Source: Streptomyces sp. NBC_01262 (GTDB lineage Bacteria; Actinomycetota; Actinomycetes; Streptomycetales; Streptomycetaceae). Taken from it: a stretch of 64,000 nt of DNA. Shown here piece after piece: positions 1-7,683 of this stretch; positions within the stretch are counted from its first letter, which is position 1, and every line of letters starts with the position of its first letter. The stretch lies in assembly GCF_036226365.1 (NCBI RefSeq), contig NZ_CP108462.1, positions 6,852,501-6,916,500 on the forward strand. The letters run 5' to 3'. The notes below the pieces were generated by a model, which worked only from the letters and a program-made list of their open reading frames with translations, made no database searches and was not told the DNA's origin. The translations under genes and the position numbers were made by a program.

Positions 1-781
1 GCACGGCAGAAACGTCATCTACGACGAGCGCGGCGTGCCCCACACCCTGACCGGGGCGACCAAGAACGTCTCCGAGAACGTCGCCTTCGACTACATGAAC
101 GAGGACCTGCGCAACGCGGGCAAGTACTACGACGGTTCCGCGAAGGGCAGCGGCTCCCAGTACCTCTGGCAGGACGACAATGGTGTCATTCCCAAGAAGG
201 GACTCTGGCACGGTGCCGACGGTAACCACACAGCGGCCGGGGCGACAGCCGACTTCATCAAGGTGACCTGGAAGAACGGCAAGATCGTCAGCGTCGCGAC
301 ATGGGACGCCAACGAGAGCAATGCCAAGGTGTTCAACGCGGACAACACCGCCAAGACCGTCAACGGCAAGATGGACCCCCAGGCGAAGGGCCAGACCCAG
401 AACGTGGTCTACGTGGCGAAGAGCCAGGCCGAGGCGGAGGCGATCCGGGACCGCTTCGTAGGGAACAAGAATGTCCGTGTGATCTTCCCTGACAACGAAT
501 TCGACACTCATCGCCTTCAGCCGCTGGTCCGCAAGGTCAGCGGCGGAACCCTCACCATCATCCCCGGCGAGCAAGCCGGCAAGACCCCGAGAACGCCTAC
601 CGTCGCCGAACCGGAGACCGGGGGCGGCGGAGGTCGCATGGGTAAAATGATGGGTGCCTTCGGTGTCGTGGGCGAACTCTTCACCATCTACGGCGCGATG
701 CGCGATTACCAGTACTGGGAGGAGACCGGCTGTGACCCGTCCGGGCTCATGGGCGGCTGCGGCCCCCAGCACGAGTCCTAG
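1..781 (+). CDS. C-terminal part of a polymorphic-toxin-like protein (5' end outside window)
   Basis: The frame is open from the first base, so the gene begins upstream of the window; about 259 residues are visible. The segment starts HGRNVIYDERGVPH and contains a charged domain with many W/Y/N residues, including VVYVAKSQAEAEAIRDRF and NVRVIFPDNEFDTH. A Gly-rich linker (GGGGG) and a short hydrophobic stretch follow near the C-terminus, ending in GCGPQHES. I do not recognise a catalytic motif. The variable, domain-like C-terminus followed 30 nt later by a same-strand acidic protein resembles the toxin-tip/immunity arrangement of Streptomyces Rhs- or LXG-type toxins. That role is inference; a secreted structural protein is the alternative. 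Confidence 0.6.
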   Translation, partial: HGRNVIYDERGVPHTLTGATKNVSENVAFDYMNEDLRNAGKYYDGSAKGSGSQYLWQDDNGVIPKKGLWHGADGNHTAAGATADFIKVTWKNGKIVSVATWDANESNAKVFNADNTAKTVNGKMDPQAKGQTQNVVYVAKSQAEAEAIRDRFVGNKNVRVIFPDNEFDTHRLQPLVRKVSGGTLTIIPGEQAGKTPRTPTVAEPETGGGGGRMGKMMGAFGVVGELFTIYGAMRDYQYWEETGCDPSGLMGGCGPQHES

Positions 782-811
782 AAATACGAGAGAGAAGCAG
801 TCAGAGCGCCC

Positions 812-1534
812 ATGGCGAAAGAAAAAGTGACGGTGTGCCTTCCCCCCTGCGACAGGGGGGAGGTCCACGAGGCCATCAGCGCGGCCATGGCCCCCTACGA
901 CTACAACCGCGAGGACGTCCCCGACGACCCCGAGTGGATGGGTGAGTGGGACTACTGGCAGATCGACGGCCGTGGATGCGAGTTCCCCGTGCTCCTCGGA
1001 TCCGAAGACGACCCGCGCCTCATCAGGGGCGAGCTGGACCTACGAGGCGTGCCCCGCGTCTTCCCGCCCGGCACCTGCGACGGCGGCCCCCGAGGGCTCC
1101 TGGACTTCGACGCCGCCCGTCGGCCAGTGGCCGCTGCGGCCGCCCGGGACTTCCACGACTGGCACGACTTCGCAGCCCGCCACCCCGTCGCCCACCCGCT
1201 GGAATTCTTCTCGGAGAAGCACCGGGGAGACCCTGCCTATCCGCCCCGCCGCGTTCACGAGGAGTATCTCGGCCAGGCCGTCATCAAGGCTCTCCACGAC
1301 GAACGGCCCGATCTGCGTGATCGGATCGGAAGCTACCCGGTGGGCGGTATAGGCGACGACCTCACCGCCTACGTGGAGGAGCGGGCCTCGGACGTCCTGC
1401 CCACCAGCGCCCTGCTTACCCTGGACGGCCAATGGCGCGGCATCGCGGGCCTGGAGCTGCGCCGCTATTTCAACGCCTACCTCGATGAGCTGCCGGCCGA
1501 CGCGATCGTCGTCCGCGTCCTGTACCACGGGTAG
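812..1534 (+). CDS. Hypothetical acidic protein, possible immunity partner
   Basis: A 240-residue soluble protein with no signal peptide or membrane segment. It is rich in D/E/W, for example DDPEWMGEWDYWQIDGRG near residues 37-55, and ends AIVVRVLYHG. The start ATG lies 30 nt after the preceding stop; a purine-rich stretch (GAGAGAAG) is present but sits rather far upstream. Codon use is typical of the genome. No family is recognised. Its position directly behind a toxin-like C-terminus, its size and its acidic character fit an immunity protein, but only context supports this. Confidence 0.6.
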   Translation: MAKEKVTVCLPPCDRGEVHEAISAAMAPYDYNREDVPDDPEWMGEWDYWQIDGRGCEFPVLLGSEDDPRLIRGELDLRGVPRVFPPGTCDGGPRGLLDFDAARRPVAAAAARDFHDWHDFAARHPVAHPLEFFSEKHRGDPAYPPRRVHEEYLGQAVIKALHDERPDLRDRIGSYPVGGIGDDLTAYVEERASDVLPTSALLTLDGQWRGIAGLELRRYFNAYLDELPADAIVVRVLYHG

Positions 1535-1680
1535 GGCGGAGCGAGGGATCCATGGTCGCCCACGAGTCGAGTCAGGTGCTCCAGTCGGCCGTCGACAGGT
1601 TGCCTCGGAGCTTTCTCCGTCCGTGGGTAAGGCAATCCGCTGTGCGGGTTCATGGGCACCCTCCGCCAGCTCGAAGAAGC

Positions 1681-1715
1681 CCCCCGGAGACCCCGCGCAG
1701 GTCTGTCTCCGGGGG
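1681..1715 (+). terminator. GC-rich hairpin terminator
   Basis: A perfect 11-bp stem, CCCCCGGAGAC (1681-1691) with GTCTCCGGGGG (1705-1715), closes a 13-nt loop. There is no U tract, as is common in Streptomyces terminators. It lies about 150 nt after the stop at 1534 and just before the first tRNA-end scar. It may end the upstream toxin/immunity transcript or be left over from an integrase gene that once ended here. Confidence 0.55.
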
Positions 1716-1854
1716 TGTGATGGGGACGCTGTGGGGACGCAAGGGTGATCAAAGACAGACGAAGCCCGTGCAAGGTGAGTAACTTGAACGAGCTTTGACC
1801 AGTCAGAACGCCTAAAACTGAGGAAGATCGACAAGGGTGGGCACGATCTTCGTC

Positions 1855-1899
1855 GGACTCATAATCCGTCGGTCGTGGGTTCGAGTCCCACCCGCCCCA
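1855..1899 (+). repeat. tRNA(CAU) 3'-end scar, copy A (att-like)
   Basis: A 45-nt sequence running from the anticodon stem (GGACTCATAATCC) through T-arm GTGGGTTCGAGTCCCAC and acceptor strand CCGCCCC to discriminator A. The required 5' half, beginning GGGGCGG, is absent upstream, so this is not a complete tRNA. The core matches copies B, C and D exactly. The flank downstream shares 'gacctgcggaaacgt' and 'ggactgaatccgctgcg' with the other copies. The anticodon CAU would be Met or lysidine-modified Ile2. Best read as an attachment-site product of a tRNA-targeting tyrosine recombinase. Confidence 0.8.
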
Positions 1900-2701
1900 C
1901 GCTGCAGGCCCGTGACCTGCGGAAACGTCTCAACGAGAGCCCAGATTCAGGATCTTGACCCAACGGACTGAATCCGCTGCGCATGAGTTCGACAGCGTTG
2001 CCGCCAGTCGTAGTTCGAACTGCCGTGACCTGCACGGACGTCTTAGCTCGCAGCCGTTGAAGTCGCCGCACGTGGCCTCTGTGAGTGGCTGGACGCCGAA
2101 TTCGGGACGCTGGCAGGACGCAGGGAACCGGAGGTGGCCTCCGGGTAGGGTTTCTCGACGCTAATCAAGTGGCGGTGGCTAGAGCCGGCTGGTTGCAGAA
2201 GGCGCGCGAATGCTGCGCAGTCAGCGGATTGCAGGGCTGTTCGCCGGGGCTGCTGGCGGGCGGGTTACCGGCCCGGGTTCGCTCCCGGACTCGCCGGCGC
2301 GTGGTCGACGCGGTGGTGCGATGGCTCCGATCCGCTACGCGATAGAGCCGCAACGGCAATGACCAGTACCTTCGAACGCACCGATGGTTCCAGCCGGCAC
2401 CAGTGAGGGAAGCTTTCTGCAATCACAGCCGTCGTTCGACATGGTCGGCATCGGGGTCGTGGGGACCACGAGGTGGCTCCAGTACGTCGCAGAGATGCTC
2501 TTCGGTATGACGATGGTGTCCCGCCACGTGGTGTAGCCGATCAAGCAAGCGGAACACCCAGGTCGTGGCCCTGATCGCCTTTGCCGATGGCCCCGTTGGG
2601 GGTCACGGAGCCGGGTCCGGCGATGACTGCCGGGCGCCCCATGGGGGATCATCAGCTTTGCGCCTCACGCGTGATCTCGGTACGGCTCGGGTAGCAATGC
2701 C
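1900..2701. other. Gene-poor stretch after scar A
   Basis: About 800 bp without a convincing gene. Open frames on both strands are short, overlap each other and lack ribosome sites. The first roughly 100 bp carry the decayed scar-flank repeat (gacctgcggaaacg, ggactgaatccgctgcg). The rest looks like degraded chromosomal sequence; I see no recognisable protein remnant. Confidence 0.5.
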
Positions 2702-3136
2702 GTGCTTTTGGTGCCGCTGGGTGAGGGGGACGGCAGGGTGTCGGGCGACGACCCGCCGGATGGCTGGGAGGCGTACCGGCGCGGTGAGTGGCGCGACGAC
2801 GTGCCAGTGGTCCACGCCGAGACCTTGCGGTGGCTGCTCGTCGCCGCGCCTCGCCCGGTGCCGGGGAGGTCGGCCCGACTCGCCGTCTTCTTCACCGTCG
2901 GCACCGTGATGTTCGCGACATGGCCTCCCGCGCCCGACGGTGACGGCGCTCCAGAGGACGTGCAGCCGGCTGTGTACGCGCTAGATCTGCTGCTTCGCGT
3001 GATCGACTTCGGGCAGGAGCGTGCGTTCAGCGCACACGGATCCATGCAATGGACAGTGGTCGTACTAGTCAGCGCAGGATGGATTCTCGCGACCACGGCT
3101 GCGGCAGGAGCAAATCGGGTTCTCCGCAGAGCCTGA
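2702..3136 (+). pseudogene. C-terminal remnant of a membrane-associated protein
   Basis: A 144-residue open frame. The last 60 residues include a hydrophobic anchor, WTVVVLVSAGWILATTAAAG, followed by a basic tail NRVLRRA. Before it comes VQPAVYALDLLLRVIDFGQE. This tail resembles, from memory, the end of the large Streptomyces 'membrane-associated oxidoreductase' proteins with pentapeptide-like repeats. The frame has no good ribosome site and its N-terminal part is low in family-like features. It is most likely the surviving 3' end of a larger gene. An independent small membrane protein is possible. Confidence 0.4.
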
Positions 3137-3376
3137 TCGTCCCCAGCAGAGCGCGTCGGTGAGGCGGGTTGCAATCTCCGGTACATATTCATCAGAACAG
3201 GCGGGTCGCGAGGGAGATGGCTCTGTCTGTTGTGCTGAGCTCGGCAGGGACGGGTCGGCCTGACGCGGCAAGCAGGCTGGAACAACATCGCCGCCGCAGC
3301 CGATCACTACAGATCACGTCCCGAGCACGCCACCGCCATGCTCGATCTCGCCGCATGAGAATGCATCAGCCCTGGG
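3137..3376. other. Intergenic, possible coding remnant
   Basis: No intact gene. Around 3280-3358 a plus-strand frame reads WNNIAAAADHYRSRPEHATA and then stops, which looks like the tail of a lost protein, but I cannot assign a family. Confidence 0.25.
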
Positions 3377-4042
3377 TCACGACCGCGCCACAACCGGGGG
3401 CGGCACGGCCGACGGAAGGCCCTTGACGATGAGCCACACGGCGAAGACCATCTCTTGGATCCCGATGGGTGCGGTGAGGACGGTCGCCACCAGGCCGCTC
3501 AGCTCGACGCCGTACGTCTCGATCACACCGCGCAGCAGCGCCAGGGCACCACCGATCAGCCCCCACCAGGCCAGCCACGACGGCACCTGCCGGGCGCGGA
3601 GCAGGGCGGTGTTGAGAATGCCGGCGCCAGCGCCGAACACGACTAACGTGCCGATGCGGACGGCCCAGTCCCGGGTGGTGAGCAACAGGTCACCGATCGT
3701 TGTCGTGGTGCCGGTGCCGACCAGGGACGTCATCACCAGGGCGCTGGTTGTGGCGCCGAGGACCAGCACAGCCTCCAGAGTCCGGACCGCGACGTAGCCG
3801 ATCGCCAGGGGTTCGCTGTCGCGCCGCAGGACGGGGAACAGCAGGGCCGGGATGGCGATGACGCTGGCGGCGAGGATCACTTCGAACACAGCACCCGTGG
3901 CGAGTTGGGTCTGCTCGGCGTTGGTGCTCAAGAAGTCTGGCTCCTCGATGGGCAGCAGCAGAGAGCCCCCGATGATGGCGGTGGCCGAGGCCAGGATGAA
4001 CAGCGCGCCCACTAGCCGTGCTGTGGTCTTCGGCGTGCACAT
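3377..4042 (-). CDS. DUF4386 family membrane protein
   Basis: About 221 residues with six predicted membrane helices: LVGALFILASATAIIGGSLL, VFEVILAASVIAIPALLFPV, the YVAVRTLEAVLVLGATTSAL region, WAVRIGTLVVFGAGAGILN, WLAWWGLIGGALALLRG and a last one ending MVFAVWLIVKG. The pattern, including the RTLEA helix and the W-L-A-W-W motif, matches DUF4386, an uncharacterised integral membrane family. ATG at 4042 is chosen because GGAGACGCC lies directly upstream; an in-frame ATG at 4069 is the alternative. It stands alone, convergent with degenerate sequence. Confidence 0.8.
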   Translation of the reverse strand: MCTPKTTARLVGALFILASATAIIGGSLLLPIEEPDFLSTNAEQTQLATGAVFEVILAASVIAIPALLFPVLRRDSEPLAIGYVAVRTLEAVLVLGATTSALVMTSLVGTGTTTTIGDLLLTTRDWAVRIGTLVVFGAGAGILNTALLRARQVPSWLAWWGLIGGALALLRGVIETYGVELSGLVATVLTAPIGIQEMVFAVWLIVKGLPSAVPPPVVARS

Positions 4043-4524
4043 GGCGTCTCCATTCCAGGGGTCCTTCATGACTGTCTGCCCGCGGGTGTGGCCGGGTCCA
4101 GGGGCCCAACGGCCCGAGGTTCCGCTGCGCCCGCTCACCACCGCGGCACGCATCGCCTGCGCGGAGTGGTCGTCACCGCCGAAGCCCTGTACACCCAGCG
4201 GTCCAGCCCGGTCTGCTCTTCCCCCCCCCACGCCATCCAGGCCGTCGAGGTCAAGCGCCGCCGCACCAACCGCAGGACCGGCAGGGTCAGTTGTGGCCCC
4301 GCCCCGACCGCCGAAGTGCTGTGGCCGGTAGGCCTGGCCCCTTGACCGGGTCCGACCGGTCACAATCCGCGCCCGCGAGTGGGGCCATAAGCCCTGGCGG
4401 AGGGTCTTGTTCGGCCCTAGCCCCCAGGCTCCTTTGCTGGTGAACTCGTTCCGGATGCGCACGATCTTCGGGACGGACCGCACCCATGCCTGCTCAGGAC
4501 GATGACGAAGGAGCCTGGGGCCCG
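4043..4524. pseudogene. Degenerate sequence, probable transposase scraps
   Basis: No intact gene. On the plus strand, frames around 4140-4290 read GVVVTAEALYTQ and AIQAVEVKRRRTNRRTGRVS. These resemble pieces of an ISAs1-type DDE transposase brought together by an internal deletion. A C8 tract sits near 4220. Family assignment is tentative. Confidence 0.3.
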
Positions 4525-5286
4525 ATGAACCACCGCCATCACACCAGTCATACCGGTCATACCGGTCTGGAATCGTGGGTGACCGAGGTGGCCGCCCACA
4601 CCACATCGGATGAGATCGTTTGGTGCGACGGCTCGCAAGGCGAGTGGGATCGGCTGACCGGCGAACTCATCCGGAAGGGGACGTTCGTCCGGCTCAACCC
4701 GGAGCTGCGGCCGAACAGCTTCCTCGCCCGATCGGACCCCTCGGACGTGGCCCGGGTGGAGGACAGCACGCTGCGCGGGCACCTCGCCGGTGCGATGCGC
4801 GGCCGGACCATGTATGTGGTCCCGTTCTCCATGGGCCGGCTGGGGTCGCCGATCTCGCAGCTGGGCGTGCAGATCACCTACTCGGCGTACGTCGTCGTGT
4901 CCATGAAGATCATGACCCGGATGGGCAAGCAGGCGCTGGACCTCATCGAGCAGAGCGACGGCTTCGTCAAGGCACTGCACAGCGTAGGGGCGCCGCCGGC
5001 GCCCGGCCGCACCGCCGGGACCGCCGACGCCGTCGACTCCCCGATCGGGCTGCTGCCCGAGCAGTGCGCCCTCGACCTCGGCGGACTGTCGCCGGCCGAA
5101 GAGGATCTCGCGGGACTGCTGCGGGTCGACCCTGTGGAGTGGCAGACCGAGGCAGACTCCGTCGCCTGTCACTTCATGGCCTTCGACCGGCTCCCCCCGC
5201 AGCTGTGGGACCATCTGCGGCGGCTGCGTCAGGGCCTTGCCGCCCTGCCGTGCGAGGAGCCGGTCGGCCGCCGTCCGGCCGGGTGA
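4525..5286 (+). CDS. Internally deleted GTP-type PEP carboxykinase homologue
   Basis: A 253-residue protein that matches two ends of GTP-dependent PEP carboxykinase. The N-terminal lobe shows IVWCDGSQGEWDRLTGEL, RPNSFLARSDPSDVARVED and GRTMYVVPFSMGRLGSPIS. The C-terminal end shows SPIGLLPEQCALDLGGL and RVDPVEWQTEADSVACHF. The whole centre, including the P-loop kinase and metal-binding regions, is missing, as is the segment after ARVED. The family is normally about 600 residues. The frame is nevertheless continuous, so it may be expressed but should not be catalytic. ATG 4525 is preferred because AAGGAG lies 11 nt upstream; ATG 4486 is also in frame. It is followed within 6 nt by the transporter gene. 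Confidence 0.75.
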   Translation: MNHRHHTSHTGHTGLESWVTEVAAHTTSDEIVWCDGSQGEWDRLTGELIRKGTFVRLNPELRPNSFLARSDPSDVARVEDSTLRGHLAGAMRGRTMYVVPFSMGRLGSPISQLGVQITYSAYVVVSMKIMTRMGKQALDLIEQSDGFVKALHSVGAPPAPGRTAGTADAVDSPIGLLPEQCALDLGGLSPAEEDLAGLLRVDPVEWQTEADSVACHFMAFDRLPPQLWDHLRRLRQGLAALPCEEPVGRRPAG

Positions 5287-5291
5287 GTGCG

Positions 5292-6896
5292 ATGGTGCTC
5301 GACACCCTGGCGCACAATCCGCTGCTGGTGTTGTTCCTGGTCGCCGCGAGCGGCTATCTGTTCGGCCGGATCAGCATCCACGGATTCCGCCTGGGCGTTG
5401 CCGGCGTACTCTTCGCCGGCATCGCCGCCGGGGCGCTGGACGCACGGCTGAGCCTGCCCGACATCGTCTACCTGCTCGGCCTGGCACTGTTCGTCTACAC
5501 CATGGGACTCTCCACGGGCCCGGTCTTCGTGTCCTCGCTGCGCCGCGCCGGGCTGCGCTGGAACATCCTGGCCCTGGCGGCCATCGCTACGGTGGCCGGG
5601 GCGGTGGTCGCTGTCTCCTGGCTGCTGGGGCTGGGCGGGCCGAAGGGCGCCGGGTTCTTCACCGGTGTGCTCACCAACACACCGGCGCTGGCCGCGGTGG
5701 TGGAGAAGCTCCACGGTCACGACGCCGAACTCCCGGTTGTCGCCTACTCGCTGGCCTATCCGGTGAGCGTGATCTCCAGCATGATCGCGATCAGCGTGCT
5801 GCAGAGGCTCTGGCGCATCGACTATGCCGCTGACTCGGCTGCCGCGGGAATCGTCGATGAGCAGATCCTCAATGCCACGGCAGAGGTACGGCGGCCGCTG
5901 AGCGTGACGGACGTGATACGGGCGTCCGCGAGCCGGGCCATCATCGGGCGTGTCCGCCACAACGAGCACGACGCGGTGGCCGAGCCGGATCAGCGGCTGG
6001 AACCCGGTGACCTGGTGACGATCGTGGGGACCCCGAAGGCGGTCGCCGACGCCACGCGTCTGGTCGGCGAGGCCAGCCCGCAGCCTCTCGACGCGGACCG
6101 TTCCCATCTGGACGTACGCCGCATATTCATGTCCAACCCGAAGCTGGTCGGACAGTGCATCGACGAGCTGCAGCTCGCGGACCGGTTCGGCGCGGCGATC
6201 ACCCGGGTCCGGCGTGAGGACACCGACATGCTGGCCGAGGGCCACACGGTCCTGGAACTGGGCGACCGCATCCGGGTGGTTGCCCCGCCCGAGCGGATGA
6301 AGGAGGTCAGCCGGTACTTCGGTGACTCCTACCGCGAGTTGGGCGAACTCAACATCGCGTCACTGTCGCTCGGCCTGGCCCTCGGGCTGCTGGTCGGCGC
6401 GCTGAGCATTCCGCTGCCGGGCGGCGGTCACTTCAGCATCGGTTTCGCGGGCGGTCCCCTGGTGGTGGGGCTGCTGCTGGGGGCGCGCCGGCGCACCGGG
6501 CCACTGGTGTGGCAGCTGCCCACCGCGGTGAACACCTCGCTGCGCCAGATCGGTCTGGTGCTGTTCCTGGCCGGCATCGGAACCCGGGCCGGCCACTCGT
6601 TCGCTTCGACGATCACCACCGGCGGCGGCTGGCTGATCCTCGGCAGTGCCCTGGTGCTGTGCCTGGTCACGGCCTTCAGTGTGCTCCTCGTGGGGCACAA
6701 GCTGCTCGGGCTCCCCATGGGCGTCGCCACCGGCGTGCTCGCCGGACTGTCCACCCAGCCGGCGACGCTGGTCTTCGCCAGTGAGCAGTCCGGCAACGGC
6801 CTGCCCGAGCTGGGCTACGCGACGGTCTTCCCGGCCGCCATGCTCACGAAGATACTGCTGGCCCAACTCCTGCTGTCGGTGCTCATCGTGAGCTGA
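5292..6896 (+). CDS. AspT/YidE family transporter with RCK domains
   Basis: 534 residues. Two blocks of about five hydrophobic helices (residues about 5-175 and 350-534) flank a soluble central region with two TrkA-C-like (RCK_C) modules. The first is around ASRAIIGRVRHNEHDAV...LEPGDLVTIVGTP, the second around GAAITRVRREDTDMLAEG...LELGDRIRVVAPPE. This is the layout of the aspartate:alanine exchanger family (AspT, YbjL, YidE). Family members exchange small dicarboxylates or amino acids; the substrate here cannot be read. The start ATG follows the truncated PEPCK gene by 6 nt, so the two are probably cotranscribed. The gene converges on the succinate dehydrogenase operon with only 22 nt between stops. 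Confidence 0.85.
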   Translation: MVLDTLAHNPLLVLFLVAASGYLFGRISIHGFRLGVAGVLFAGIAAGALDARLSLPDIVYLLGLALFVYTMGLSTGPVFVSSLRRAGLRWNILALAAIATVAGAVVAVSWLLGLGGPKGAGFFTGVLTNTPALAAVVEKLHGHDAELPVVAYSLAYPVSVISSMIAISVLQRLWRIDYAADSAAAGIVDEQILNATAEVRRPLSVTDVIRASASRAIIGRVRHNEHDAVAEPDQRLEPGDLVTIVGTPKAVADATRLVGEASPQPLDADRSHLDVRRIFMSNPKLVGQCIDELQLADRFGAAITRVRREDTDMLAEGHTVLELGDRIRVVAPPERMKEVSRYFGDSYRELGELNIASLSLGLALGLLVGALSIPLPGGGHFSIGFAGGPLVVGLLLGARRRTGPLVWQLPTAVNTSLRQIGLVLFLAGIGTRAGHSFASTITTGGGWLILGSALVLCLVTAFSVLLVGHKLLGLPMGVATGVLAGLSTQPATLVFASEQSGNGLPELGYATVFPAAMLTKILLAQLLLSVLIVS

Positions 6897-6918
6897 CACC
6901 GGCGTTCACAACACACGG

Positions 6919-7683
6919 TCAGCCGCGCCTGCGGATCTTCGATCCCAGCCAGACCAGAGGGTCGTACTTCCGGTCCACCACGCGTTCCTTGAGCGGGATC
7001 AGCGCATTGTCGGTGATGTGTATGTGCTCCGGGCAGACCTCGGTGCAGCACTTGGTGATGTTGCAGTAGCCGAGACCGTGTTCCTCCTGGGCCGCGCGCT
7101 TGCGGTCCAGGCCGATCTCCTCGGCCGCGTCCAGCGGGTGCATGTCCAGCTCGGCGATCCGCATCAGGAACCGGGGCCCGGCGAAGGCCGGCTTGTTCTC
7201 GTCGTGGTCGCGCACGACATGGCAGACGTCCTGGCACAGGAAGCACTCGATGCACTTGCGGAACTCCTGCGAGCGCTCCACGTCCTCCTGCCGCATCCGG
7301 TACTCGCCGGGTCCGAGCTTGGGCGGCGGTACGAAGGCGGGGATCTGGCGCGCCTTCTCGTAGTTGAACGAGACATCCGTGACAAGGTCCCGGATCACGG
7401 GGAACGCACGCAGAGGTGTGACCGTGATCGTCTCGGCCGGATCGAAGAGGGACATCCGCGCCATGCACATCAGCCGCGGACGGCCGTTCACCTCGGCGCT
7501 GCACGAACCGCACTTGCCGGCCTTGCAGTTCCAGCGCACGGCCAGGTCCTGAGCCTGTGTGGCCTGCAGCCGGTGGATGATGTCGAGGACGACCTCCCCG
7601 TCGTTCACCTCGACCTCGAAGTCATGCAGGCCACCGCCCGTGGTGTCGCCGCGCCACACCCTGAAATGCGCCTTGTGGGTCAT
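6919..7683 (-). CDS. sdhB: Succinate dehydrogenase/fumarate reductase iron-sulfur subunit
   Basis: 254 residues. The N-terminal plant-type ferredoxin domain holds the [2Fe-2S] ligands in NCKAGKCGSCSAEVNGRPRLMC. The C-terminal domain carries the CIECFLCQDVC and CNITKCCTEVCPEHI cysteine clusters for the [4Fe-4S] and [3Fe-4S] centres. It transfers electrons from the FAD subunit to quinone at the inner face of the membrane. ATG 7683 overlaps the flavoprotein stop as ATGA, so translation is coupled. This is the last gene of the operon. Confidence 0.95.
   Translation of the reverse strand: MTHKAHFRVWRGDTTGGGLHDFEVEVNDGEVVLDIIHRLQATQAQDLAVRWNCKAGKCGSCSAEVNGRPRLMCMARMSLFDPAETITVTPLRAFPVIRDLVTDVSFNYEKARQIPAFVPPPKLGPGEYRMRQEDVERSQEFRKCIECFLCQDVCHVVRDHDENKPAFAGPRFLMRIAELDMHPLDAAEEIGLDRKRAAQEEHGLGYCNITKCCTEVCPEHIHITDNALIPLKERVVDRKYDPLVWLGSKIRRRG

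Noticed and set aside
1040..1834. Long minus-strand frame opposite the 812-1534 gene
   Set aside because: Amino acid composition and third-base pattern are those of an antisense shadow, and there is no ribosome site.
1840..1900. Complete tRNA gene ending at 1899 (also considered at the other four copies)
   Set aside because: The 3' half is perfect, but no 5' half with the complementary GGGGCGG acceptor strand, D-arm or full anticodon stem is present at any of the five sites.
1859..2071. Minus-strand frames ending in VGRVGLEPTTDGL and similar peptides near each scar
   Set aside because: They are translations of the antisense of the tRNA 3' end; the repeated peptide is a by-product of the repeat, not a protein family.
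2085..2652. Short overlapping frames on both strands after scar A
   Set aside because: No ribosome sites, no conserved motif, and mutually overlapping; treated as degraded sequence.
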